Origin: Trichosphaerium sp. ATCC 40318
Lineage: Eukaryota; Discosea; Flabellinia; Trichosidae
DNA length: 64,000 nucleotides
Reading direction: 5' to 3'
NCBI GenBank assembly: GCA_038496445.1
Contig: JALMLS010000361.1
Coordinates: 186,001 to 250,000 of the forward strand
In this document: positions 37,275-47,314 of the stretch, piece after piece
Layout: each line of letters begins with the position of its first letter
How positions within the stretch are numbered: position 1 is the first letter of the stretch
Made by a program: the position numbers and the translations under genes
The notes under the pieces: model-generated
Databases searched by the model: none
What the model was told of the DNA's origin: nothing
The model's input: the letters and a program-made list of their open reading frames with translations, nothing else

Positions 37275-37926
37275 TTATGAGTTTATATCACCTACAGGGA
37301 AACCGCCTCTTCCTTTCCCAGGATAGCGAAGTGCCCAGTTATTACCAAGCTTGGCTAGAATTTTGTTCTTCTCTTCCGGATATAAACAGTCTAAAACACC
37401 TGCTAGAACATAGTCGTCAAGTACATCCTTCAATGATGGGAAAGGGCCTAATTTTTCAACATGATCCAAGTTCATAAATAAAGCCATAGTAGAACAGTTG
37501 GCTAGCCAAGATTCGGGATTTGTAGAGTCACAGAAGTCGCCGCACATTAATTTAAACAAATACACATACTGTTGGCAGTTGCCTCCTGCATTGCTAGCAT
37601 CAAGTTTAGGATTTTTGGCATTGATTGAGTAGTACGCACATCCATGCTTGGGGCATAGGTCTAGATATAGATACGTTGTAAGTTCCACAGTTACCAGCAT
37701 CACGTATATCTATAGCCCAAGTAGTCAAGTTTCGAGCGTAAGCAAATCGCGTGTTGAACCCTCCAAAGTGCGTCCTGTGCTTGTTAACAGCTACGCCTTC
37801 ATTGTTTATTGAATCTAACTCTTCTAAAACGTAGAAAACGCCTCTGCTTGCATCTTCTGGCTTAATTTCCATTGAAGCTAACATAACTATTTTAGAACCA
37901 TGTAGTTCTACTTCTGAGAAGTCCAT
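37275..37926 (-). CDS. Hypothetical protein
   Basis: ATG 37926 (MDFSEVELHGSKIVMLASME). One intron (donor near 37688, ending ATCTAG) joins WAIDIRDA to DLCPKHGCAYYSINAKNPKL. The second exon is Cys-containing (AGGNCQQYVYLFKLMCGDFC) and ends GFPVGDINS at 37275. About 205 residues, no signal peptide or membrane helix. No family recognised. Gene lies convergent to the endonuclease I-like gene with 170 bases between stops. Confidence 0.6.
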
Positions 37927-38682
37927 AATGAGTTGTTGTGGTATTTGTATTTCGATTTAAACTGTGATTGAAGATTGATAAGTCAACTTAAATATCAATC
38001 TGAAAACAGAAGAAATTCGGCTACGCGCTAGCTCAGGAGCGCGTAGACAACATACTAGATTACTTCATAGCGCTACATCAATGATTGCAGCTAAAATAGA
38101 TCAATCACGTTCTCGCACATTCTATTGTATGAATGACACCTTAGTTGGCTGTAGCCACGATAAAAGCCATTGGTTTTAGTAATTTTTGAGTGATCTAAAG
38201 TAAATGTGCTATAGAATTGGCTTCGTAAGTGGCACATTATCTCGAAACATAACAACGGCAATCTGCGATGTAAACAGAAATTAGTTGACCATTTGTTCGT
38301 TGTTTAAAATCGTTTGTTAGCAAGCGCAAAGATAACGGTATGCGAATGTGTTTTTGCTACAAAATAACCGATTAACTTTCTAGACTAGGTTTAGCCACCA
38401 CTTATAGTTATTGGACGCTTGTGTGGTAAGAAAGTACTAATTTTATCTGTGAAGGGTACGTATGAGACAACATTGTAACGCGCATTTAAAGCCACGCACG
38501 TTAAAATATATATTTTCCACCTTTTTGTCTTTTCGCTCTACAATGTCACGTGACTTTTTTACTGTAGTAAGCTAGTTTTGAACATATCCACCAGTAGTTC
38601 GTTTTCTTATATATGCTTGGTTCTAACCATTTTAGTCTCGACACGAAACAACGCTGAATAAAAAAACGAACTTTAAAATAGC
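37927..38682. other. Long gene-poor region with hairpin
   Basis: About 756 bases with no coding frame of note on either strand. It includes a 9-bp stem/8-base loop hairpin (38021-38046) and CACGTG near 38548, and borders the virus-like repeat gene, so it may mark the edge of inserted DNA. Confidence 0.4.
38021..38046. repeat. Inverted repeat, 9-bp arms
   Basis: CTACGCGCT at 38021-38029 and AGCGCGTAG at 38038-38046 are exact reverse complements separated by 8 bases. The arms are GC-rich in an AT-rich surrounding, so a stable hairpin is plausible. Role unknown. Confidence 0.6.
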
Positions 38683-39702
38683 ATGTGTTCTTTGCTGGAT
38701 CTACCTTGTGAACTTCAACAATACATTTGCACTTTCAATGCTGAGACTTTCACCAAGTACCATACACTATCAAAGAGAGCAGCAACCAATACACACTTTG
38801 ACGAAGGATTACAAACAAAAAAAGGAAAATGGATATCATGGTACAAAAGCGGTAAAGTTTTTCGTCATGTTCATAAGAACGGACCATCTGCAACTTGGTA
38901 TGAGAATGGACGCCTCAGGTCACAATTCACGATGATTAACTGGAAACTAAATGGCGTACAAAAAGAGTGGTATACGAATGGACAACTTAAAGCACAAGGC
39001 GCATGGGTTGATGATGTGAGTGAGGGAGAATATAAAAGATGGTACGAAAATGGACAACTTATGGAATGTGGTACATGTGTTCATGGCAAACTAAATGGCA
39101 AACTCAGATCGTGGTATAAAAATGGAAAAATTAAATTGCAAAGTATGTGGCTTGATGATAAAAAAACAGGAGAAGAAACCAAGTGGTATCAAAACGGTCA
39201 AGTTGAGGTAAAAACCACGTGGGTTGATAACAAGAAAAATGGCGAATTCAAGGCGTGGTATGAGACTGGAGAACTCTTGCTAGAAGCAATGATGGATTAT
39301 GGTAAGCAAACAGGATGTCAGAACGAGTGGTATAAAAATGGACAGCTAAGTACACAGAGCATGTGGATTGATGGTAAACAAAATGGAGAAACTAAGAAAT
39401 GGTATGAAACTGGTGAAATTCAGCTTATTGCCTTTATGGTAGATGGAAAACAAAATGGTGAACAAAAAGAGTGGTATAAAAACGGACAACTTAAAGCACA
39501 AAGTATGTGGGTTGATTATGTGTGTAATGGAGAATACAAAACTTGGTATGAAAATGGACAACTTATGGAACATGGTACATGTGTTGATGGTAAACTACAT
39601 GGTGAATGCAAAACGTGGTATCAAAATGGAAAGCTCAAGGAAAGGAGTATGTGGGTCAATGATATTAAAAGTGAACAGAAGTGTTTGAAAATGGAGAAAT
39701 AA
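38683..39702 (+). CDS. Intronless F-box-like + YwqK/MORN-like repeat protein
   Basis: ATG 38683 (MCSLLDLPCELQQYICTFNA). The first 40 residues look like the F-box-like N-terminus common in large-DNA-virus repeat proteins. Then about 12 units of roughly 23-24 residues follow, each built on WYxNGQLxxxSMWVDGKxNGE (for example WYENGQLMECGTCVHGKLNG, WYKNGQLSTQSMWIDGKQNG). No introns, unlike almost every neighbour. After the last full unit the frame ends EQKCLKMEK; shifting frame by one base just there continues VFENGEIKVQIKLIDM, a further partial unit, so the 3' end looks truncated by a frameshift. Giant-virus (Marseillevirus/Mimivirus-type) origin is inferred from memory of such proteins. Confidence 0.8.
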   Translation: MCSLLDLPCELQQYICTFNAETFTKYHTLSKRAATNTHFDEGLQTKKGKWISWYKSGKVFRHVHKNGPSATWYENGRLRSQFTMINWKLNGVQKEWYTNGQLKAQGAWVDDVSEGEYKRWYENGQLMECGTCVHGKLNGKLRSWYKNGKIKLQSMWLDDKKTGEETKWYQNGQVEVKTTWVDNKKNGEFKAWYETGELLLEAMMDYGKQTGCQNEWYKNGQLSTQSMWIDGKQNGETKKWYETGEIQLIAFMVDGKQNGEQKEWYKNGQLKAQSMWVDYVCNGEYKTWYENGQLMEHGTCVDGKLHGECKTWYQNGKLKERSMWVNDIKSEQKCLKMEK

Positions 39703-39899
39703 AAGTTCAAATAAAATTAATTGATATGATTGCGATTTATTTCAACAAGGTTTGACACTAGTCCCATATAGAGCATATCGTTGAGAACATAAAATAACCA
39801 ACTGCAAGTACTACTACTATTCTTTAATAGTTCTGTTACAACATTGCAAAGCACAATAATTTTGTCTCCATCTCTGCAACGGAATTAAGTGACACTGTC

Positions 39900-40235
39900 C
39901 CATAGTTGGGTCCGTTCATTGGTGCCATTCTTCATTGTAACTTACCTCTGATATGACCATTTTCATACTACATCATATGCTCTGCAAGTTGAATGCCTTC
40001 AAGATAACTACACTGTACTTGTAGTTGGCCATTTCTGTACTAAACTTTACTATCATTTCTTAAAACCGTCAACAGCATGACTTGAGCTCGCCTTCTTTTT
40101 TACCTTTTAATACCATGCTCCATTAATTTGCCATTGGCATGAAATGTCTTGTACTCACCTGCAAGAATACCTTCGATATTGTAGCATTGTTGTAGTCGAT
40201 TAGGTTAATCCCACTCTTTGTACGTTCCATGATAT
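39900..40235 (-). pseudogene. Decayed inverted copy of the YwqK/MORN-like repeat gene
   Basis: Read on the minus strand, this stretch carries recognisable repeat fragments in several frames: EGILAGEYKTFHANGKLMEH, then YRNGQLQVQCSYLEGIQLAE and YENGHIRGK, interrupted by stops and shifts. The units match those of the gene at 38683-39702 (WYENGQLMEHGTC style). It faces the intact gene tail-to-tail. It is clearly broken and not expressed as one protein. Confidence 0.7.
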
Positions 40236-40440
40236 AAATCGTGTTTGAAAGTAATCTAACAAGCAATGTACTCAACCTTTTACAACAAAATGTTCTTTTT
40301 TTTGTTTTTTACATGATGATAGTGGAACCCCACTCTGGCTGTGGGGTAATAGTAGTTTCTTTTAAAGCGCTTGTAATGTATTTTCTCTGGTATCACCAAA
40401 GAGGCGTTTCGATACTTAACAGGTGCAGAACAACTAAGTA

Positions 40441-40625
40441 GGCACTCACCAGCTTACCCTCCTACGCTTGATCCATGGGCATATGAGGATCCTCAATGCG
40501 TAACTCGCGCCATTTGTTTGGAAAATAGACTATGTTGTAAGATCCCCACTGAAAATAGTAATAAATATGAGATTGAGTGTTTTTGCGATTCCTGTAGTTA
40601 CTGTCCTATCGCCGAAAACAGTTGA
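40441..40625 (+). CDS. Small Cys-rich ORF, possibly a fragment
   Basis: An open frame without a clear own ATG reads YPPTLDPWAYEDPQCVTRAI then CLENRLCCKIPTENSNK and YEIECFCDSCSYCPIAENS before a stop near 40625. Eight Cys in about 45 residues suggest a metal-binding or disulfide-rich module. It lies beside the decayed repeat copy and may be another remnant of inserted DNA. Unrecognised. Confidence 0.3.
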
Positions 40626-40809
40626 GCATAAGAGATTCCCAACAAGTTGCTTTAACCGATACCACTCAATATAAAATTACAAGTATGTTTATTTCTGTAA
40701 CAGTGAAGTTTTCAATACAACACAAAGAAAAGCTGTACAATCACTACAAATAAAAGAGGTAGTAGATAAAGATCTCACCCAAAAAAATATAGGGAGAAAT
40801 TGAGTTTAT

Positions 40810-43800
40810 CTAATTACGTGATCTTAAACGTCGAGCAACAGGTTCATTAGACTTTGAAGCTTTAGATGCCTTTGAAGCAGTACCACGAGTACGTCTTGTA
40901 CGCTTCTGCTTGTTAGGAGAGTTTTCACTGTCATATGTAGCTAAAGAACAAAAAAATGTCAACAAGTGTGTACACAAGGTTTTGTAAGAAAAAAACAAGA
41001 AAAGAAAGAACATACCTTCGACAACTGGCTTTTTCTTCTTAATAACAACCTTCTTTTTGACACGAATAGTACGCTTTGTAGGTGGTTTTACTTGTTTAGG
41101 AGCTTCTTTTTTTGTTTCTTCCTCTTGAGGCTCAGCAACAGGTTTTTTCTGCAAATAAAGGTTAGTTTAAGGTATGGTAAAAAGCTGGTTAAGTTCGTTG
41201 TACATACCATTCGTCTCCTGATACGAATAATACGTCTTGGGCGTCTGGTTTCTTTTTTAGGCTCTGGTGATGCCTCTCTTTCCTCGGATTCTTCTTCGGA
41301 AGCTTCAATAGGTTCAGGAGTTGGCGTTTCTTCAACGACCTCCGTTTCTGTTGTTTCTGTTGGAGTAGCTTCTTTCGCAACTTCCTCATCTTCTTCGATT
41401 TCTGCTTTAGAAGATTCCTCAACAACAGAAGCTTCTTCGCTAGCATCATTGGCATCAATCACATCAGTTTCTTGTTCGGTTTGTTCAACTTTTTCTACTT
41501 CGGTTTCCTCAATTTCTTCAGCAGGTTCGGCATCTTCAGCACATTCAGCTTCAGCATCTTGCTCTTCAACGGCATCAGTTTCCTCAAGCTGTTCGACTTG
41601 CGATTCATTTGCGTTATCGTCATTTACAACGGCTTCTTCCATAGAAACATCAGCAACATCAGCTGCATCAAGCTGTGATTTAACAACCTCGCTAGGAAGA
41701 TAGTTAGAAACAAAACCGGTCACGTGAAATAAAAATAGTTACCCTTGTTCTTGTTCAATAGCATCAAACAAAGATGGTTCTTCAATGGCATCTACGAACT
41801 CTTCAGCTTCTTCTTGTGGTTCTTCTTGGGAATCATTAGAAACTATAACCTCAGCATCAGAGAAGCTAGAATCAACCATCTCATCAGCAGAAAAATAACA
41901 AGATTCGTCATTAACATCAGCTTCCAATTTAGCGTTTTCGTCAACATTGCTGCTTTCGATGACTTCGTCACCCATTTCAGATTCCATAGGTGTTTCGTCA
42001 ACAACATCCTCAGCACATTCTACAGGCTCGGCGATTTCTGTTTCGGTTTCGACGGTTTCGACAGGTTCGGTAGCCTCAATAGCTTCTACAACTTCAGCTG
42101 CTTCTTCTGCTTCTTCTGGAATGTCGTCAGCAATTTCTTTGGCAGGTTCTTCTACTGGGGCTTCTTTAGGTGTTTCCTGGATCCAAATTATTAATTTGCA
42201 AAGCGACTAAGCAAACAGCAGAACAACGTACATCAACATTGGCAGTAACTATCTCAATAATTTCGGATTCAGGTGCGACAGCAGTAGACTCATCAACTTT
42301 CTTAATCTCTTCAATAGGTTGCTCTGGAGAAGCGTCAGTGGTTTCTTCAGGTTGAGCCTCGGCAATCTCGACATTGTTGACAGGTTCAGATGTGGCAGTT
42401 TGTTCATTTTCTGGCTCTTGCATAGGCTTGGCTTCAAAGCGGATCTCCTTATCAGGAGAGCGGTGTAAGGCAGTTGGTGGTCTGATGGTTTTTTCAGGAG
42501 TAGAGTGAGAAACTGGTGCGCTTGGTTGCGAAACAACTAGGGTAAAAGAATAAGAATAAAGAAAAGAAAAAACACTTGACTAGCTTTGCAAGTCTAACTG
42601 ACAATCACATACCTCTAAAAGGAGATGGCTCACTATCTTTGAAAGCAGTAGATATATGTGGAGGACGAACCTAGTTATTAAAAGTAAGTAAAAATAGAAT
42701 GTGAAGCGCTTACTTGTCTTGGTTGTGTTGGTTGTGTTGGGAATACAGCGGTAGCTGGTTTTGGAGCTTGCATTACTACAGGATCTTGATTTTCGTCATT
42801 AGCTTTTGCGGCTCTGGCGGCTTTAGCAGCAGCCATGAGCTTACGCTTACGTGCGCGTATGGCCAATTGTGTGGCAGAGAGACCAGTTTTCTTTGGCTTG
42901 TTTCTGGCATCCAACTAGAAATTAAAAGAATAAGATCACGATTGTCAGTTCCGCGAAAGTACGCACACGTGATTTTACGGAAGGATCCAGCTTCTGGTTG
43001 ATAGATTCTTTGAAGGCAGGGAAGGTACTTTGGTAGTAAGTATAAAAGAGTAAAGCCTCACGTCGGACTGGGGCCTGGTGCAAAATGTAAGTCGAAACTA
43101 CTTTTTAAAGTATTCGTACGATCTTGTCAGCAAGACCTGCGGCAATACTCTGCTCCAAAATATTCTTATCAATAGATCGCAATAAGCGTTCTTGCATTGT
43201 AGCTTTTTCACCTGCGAAGCTCTGGTGTAGGTAGTGCAAGCATCTATTGAAAGTTATTAGTACAAATATAAAAAAAAAAAACTAAGTTCGTTTTTATTTT
43301 GGCGGGATTTATCACGTGCGCAGGTATTAAAAAAACGGTTTGAATATTTGAAAACTTTTCAGAGTATCAACGCTTACCTTGCTCTTACACGACCGTGTTT
43401 GAAAGCACAACCCATTGTGAGTTCTTCAAAGTAAGTACCAAGGCGAAGTGCTTTTACAATGCGTGCAAGACAGTTATCAGCTGCCTTCCAGAAGACTTCC
43501 TTTGTCTTGGCTAGTACACTGAATATGTGTGGTGCAATATCTAAAGAATAAACGCATAAGCACATGAACAGTGTAAACGAAACTACAAAGACACAGAAAG
43601 TTGAAAAAAAAAGAAAGCACGCAATTACCTTCTAGGATATCTGTGGCCTTATCTTTCATCTTTTCAAATACGAAGGCAACGGTATCCAGAGCCTTTTTAG
43701 CAACAACAGAACGTAAACTTGTCACCTGATAATAATCAGTGAGTCTCTAAAAGAGAAATGTTTCAAAAAAAAAACTAACCGCTTGGTTAAGGTGCTTCTG

Positions 43801-44299
43801 AAGTGTCTCGTGAATGGCCAAAGCGCATCTCGCAGAGTTTGTAAGAGCGAATTTTGCAAACATTGCGCGAAGGTCATCTAGAGCTTCAACTTGTTTTGTC
43901 CATGGTTCTGTCTCAGCAAACACTGTACCAATACGTACAACCTCGCGTTCTAGGTGTACCTACAACAAAAAAAAGTTAAATTATTTGATTTCCCTCCAAA
44001 AAGGTTAACGGTCGTTTACGTACTTGCTTTGGATTTATAGCTAGACTGTTAGTTCGTCGGCGATCCCAACTACCGCCAAGATCGAGTTGAGTTGTCATCC
44101 TGCGTGATGTAGGTCCAGGAATACGTGATACGCGTCTGTTACGCTGTAATGGGCCAGGAGTACGAGCTACTTGAGGAGTTCTTTGTTTAAACGTTCGAAC
44201 TCTGTTAGATTGGTTTGTTGGGCTTAGTATTCTACTCTTGAACTTGTTTGTAGATTTAGGGGTTAGAAAAGGCGTCTGTAGGCCGGAAGAGGCGTCCAT
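40810..44299 (-). CDS. TOG/CLASP_N-like domain protein with acidic and basic tail
   Basis: Probable microtubule-associated protein. ATG 44299 (MDASSGLQTPFLTPKSTNKF). A basic Ser/Pro-rich head (RTPGPLQRNRRVSRIPGPTS) leads to a HEAT/TOG-type array: ETEPWTKQVEALDDLRAMFA, CALAIHETLQKHLNQAVTSL, KKALDTVAFVFEKMKDKATD, FWKAADNCLARIVKALRLGT. This is the CLASP N-terminal/crescerin (TOGARAM) pattern. From about 42540 on, exons encode a very acidic region (EEPAKEIADDIPEEAEEAAE; EETEVEKVEQTEQETDV), then a basic end (RRPRRIIRIRR; KKKVVIKKKKPVVE; VARRLRSRN at 40813). About ten introns. The acidic block gives long Ser-rich and other shadow frames on the plus strand. Microtubule binding is family knowledge, not shown here. 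Confidence 0.75.
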
Positions 44300-44602
44300 G
44301 TTGTAAAGTGTTTGTATTTTGTAACGGCTACAAAAAAATCAACGAAATTCTAGCGGTAATTTGGCTTAAATTCGTGGGCAGTGTAACACAGCTTAGTTTT
44401 GTACGTAGTGCAACCAATTTTGGTACAACGTTTGTTGTATTACTCACGTTAAAACTTGTAATTTATCCAATTGTTTTAAAGTGACCTGTTTGCTAATGGT
44501 ACGCGTAGGGGGTGCAAAATAATGACAAATTGTACTTTTGTGACATTTCGTTTGAATACACAGCCAAACATACAACACTTACACTAAAACCCTGACGCCT
44601 CG
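44300..44602. promoter_or_regulatory. Divergent promoter region
   Basis: About 303 bases between the starts of the TOG protein (minus, 44299) and the repeat-nuclease gene (plus, 44603). AT-rich; no gene seen. Confidence 0.4.
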
Positions 44603-47072
44603 ATGATTTTGAGGACATGTAAACTTAAACAAAAGCAAAATGTAGCTGGATTACCACAACAACGTACAGTAAACGCTAAAGCGTGTAATAATGCGTCAGT
44701 AGAAGTATCCATCAGAACACGTCTTTTTTCTGCCAAACATGGGCATATTTATACACCGTACGAACTTGCCGCAATGCTTTACGCTACCAGTTTGTCTTGA
44801 AAATACAGTTTTGGTGTCATGTCATTCCAAAGTATTAATCAATTCCTAGGCAAGGACCAGCCTCTCAGAGCTCCTCAACGTTAACAACAGATGCCAACAC
44901 GCCTTCTTTAGCTACCCATAAAGCCGTAGGTAGTGTTCCTGAACGCCCTTTCAAGCGTGTTCCAATGGGATTCTGGAATGATAGTGCTAATCAACGTAAA
45001 CGTTTTGATGAGTTTGGCGTCATACTTAATGTAAAGACATTGGATGCTTGGTACCACGTGCTAGCAGACGACATATTAAAATTAGGAGGTAGAGGTATAC
45101 TGGCAAAGTAAGGAAAATACGCCAAGCTAGAGATGCGTTAACTGATAGAACTTTAGGTACGATGGATCACTTGTGAAGACTTTAGCAGTGATTTATGATT
45201 GTTTCGAATGGGTTCAATGGAAGTTTGAGTGAGTATTCTTCAAGGTTTGTATGAACTAATAGGGATATAGTTTGACGTCTCCATTGTTCTGGGAGTCCGA
45301 AGAGAATCATAGGTTATGGATGGATGATGCTGGTAATATGTTAGGCGTGATGACTTTGGATGATTGGAAAAATATATCAGAGCTTCATTTGCGCATTTTC
45401 TATGGCTGGCAGATAATAATGAGCAAGTACGGTGCTCGAAGTGGACATGTTTTTAAGTGATTTTAACAAGTTTACACAGGTATAATAACGACCTTATAAC
45501 TGCTCTTAAGTCTATTTTCCATTGGGACAAGTGGTACTCTGTGAAATTCAGGTACATTTTTTTGAATGTTTTTTTTTTACCGTTTTGGATTCTGTTAATG
45601 TTGTGTGTTAGGTACATGTTCTTTGATAGGAAGTCTGAAGTTCCGGCAAAATTCAAGTACGATTGATTAGTGACCGTAAAGGATGTAAATTGGTAATTGA
45701 TTATAAAGGAAGCATGCCAAGGGTTTACGAGTAAAACGGAAATTAAGGGCTAAACAAAACTTGGGTTTACAAAATGATACTGTGCAACCAAATGCTTCTG
45801 ACTTGGTTCTTTTTAATCAAAGAGAGACGTTCAACGATATTGCACGTGCTTTGGATGTGAAGATATTAGATGGATGGTACAATGTAACAAGACGGAGTAT
45901 AGAAAACAAGGGAGGAGGTCATATAATCATGAAGTAATCCTTTTTGTTTTTCGTAGTTTTGTGAGTACTCAAGTTGATTTAGACATGGCGGATCAATTGC
46001 TGTTACTTTAGAGAATCTTTATCCATCACATAAATGGGTAAAGGATAAGTTCAGGTAAAGAAAAAACAGCATTTAAGTTTAGAAGCCCAAAAGTTGATTC
46101 CACTTTCAGAGAGGCTTTGAAGCAGCGTACATCAGGGCATAGGCAACGATGGAAAAAGATTGATGATGTTGTTATTTTCTTCAAATCAGTTGCTGAAAAG
46201 TTTGGCATAACAGAACCTGACATGTGGTAAGTTGGGTCAAATACAAGAAGCATGTAGTAAAATTTTATTGTTTTTTAGGTACCGTGTTTCAAGAGCACAA
46301 CTTATAACACTTGGAGGAATAGGTATTCTTAATTTTTGGCCAAGAATCCTTGAAGTACTTTATCCAGAACATAAATGGAAATCAAAGAATTTTGAAGAAC
46401 GTGATAAACGTTCAATGCAAAGGTAATTTTATTGAACTGGCTGTTTAGTTTTCTGAGTTTTTTCTTCTTTGTGTTCTGTTTAAGTTTAATTGCGTTTTAG
46501 ATGGCTTGGTCAATGTACACGGGAAGTATTTCCACAACGTGATATTATTGAGGAATACTACCTATGCTCTAGACAACACTTACACCGAAAATCTCAAGTT
46601 TCTTTGGATATTTTCATTCCCAGTATCAACCTTGGTTTGGAGTATCATGGTCAACAGCATTACTATGATATTATGGGTAGGTTCGGTCCTGCATCAGTTC
46701 AAGAGAATAGAGACTTGGATAAATGGCAAAAATGTAGAGAATTCGGTAAGAGACTGTTTTATGTTCGTTTAAAAAAACGTCTAGTTTTGTACATCCTTTT
46801 CTTTCTAACCAAGTTACATTTCAGGTATTACACTTGTAACAATTCCTTATTGGTGGCAAGGAGATACAGAAAGTGTAGCAGCTACAATAAATTTCTACAG
46901 GTTAGCGCAAGCTTATCAATAAAAAAATAATCAGTCAACCTTATTATTCCATAGGCCGGATTTGGGATTATCCTTTCCCAAAGATGTTGAACCTCTACAT
47001 CAAGATCATATAAAGAAATCTAGTGCTATATCACTTATGCTTCCTAAGCTAGAACAAGGATATGTCTTGTAA
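44603..47072 (+). CDS. WY-repeat protein with C-terminal Vsr-like PD-(D/E)xK nuclease domain (copy 1)
   Basis: ATG 44603 (MILRTCKLKQKQNVAGLPQQ). After a 92-base intron come four copies of a roughly 70-80-residue unit: FWNDSANQRKRFDEFGVILN..AWYHV...GGRGILAK / YDGSL..IYDCFEWVQWKF; FWESEENHR..; NQRETFNDIARALDVKILDG-WYNV / HGGSIAVTLENLYPSHKWV; WYRVSRAQLITLGGIGIL...LYPEHKWKSKNF. Each unit but the last is cut by an intron at the same place, before the Y/HxxS half. The end is a restriction-endonuclease-like domain: SQVSLDIFIPSINLGLEYHG, QQHYYDIMGRFGP, then ITLVTIPYWWQGDTESVAAT. D, E and QxxY-type positions of the Vsr/DUF559 fold are kept. Similar repeat proteins are, as I recall, expanded in arbuscular mycorrhizal fungi and scattered protists. 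Function unknown. Confidence 0.75.
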
Positions 47073-47314
47073 TGACACTATGACATATTTGAAAAAAAAA
47101 AATGTGCTGAGTTGATCTCTTATGTATCTGCACACTGTAAATTACCATGATAAAAGCGTAGCGCTTCGCTTTGTCAGTTTTGTAAGTTGTTTTGAAAAGT
47201 TTTTCTCGGAGAGAAAGGTGGTACTCACTTCGCTTGTTTACGTACTAATTAACAGTATTTGAGTTGATTCTGACTTAATATCCTATTAGCTCCTCTTTTT
47301 TATTGTCTTTTGCG
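47073..47314. other. Intergenic region
   Basis: About 240 bases between two plus-strand genes, with a short AAAGCG/CGCTTT hairpin near 47154-47174 that may help 3' processing of the upstream gene. No gene seen. Confidence 0.3.

Noticed and set aside
38163-38190. AGCCATTGGTTTTAGTAA shared with the opposite strand near 8480-8510
   Set aside because: An 18-base match in AT-rich DNA with no further similarity around it; not enough to call a repeat family.
40966-42355. Long plus-strand Ser-rich frames
   Set aside because: Antisense of the acidic Glu/Asp coding region of the TOG protein; the minus frame keeps splice signals and composition.
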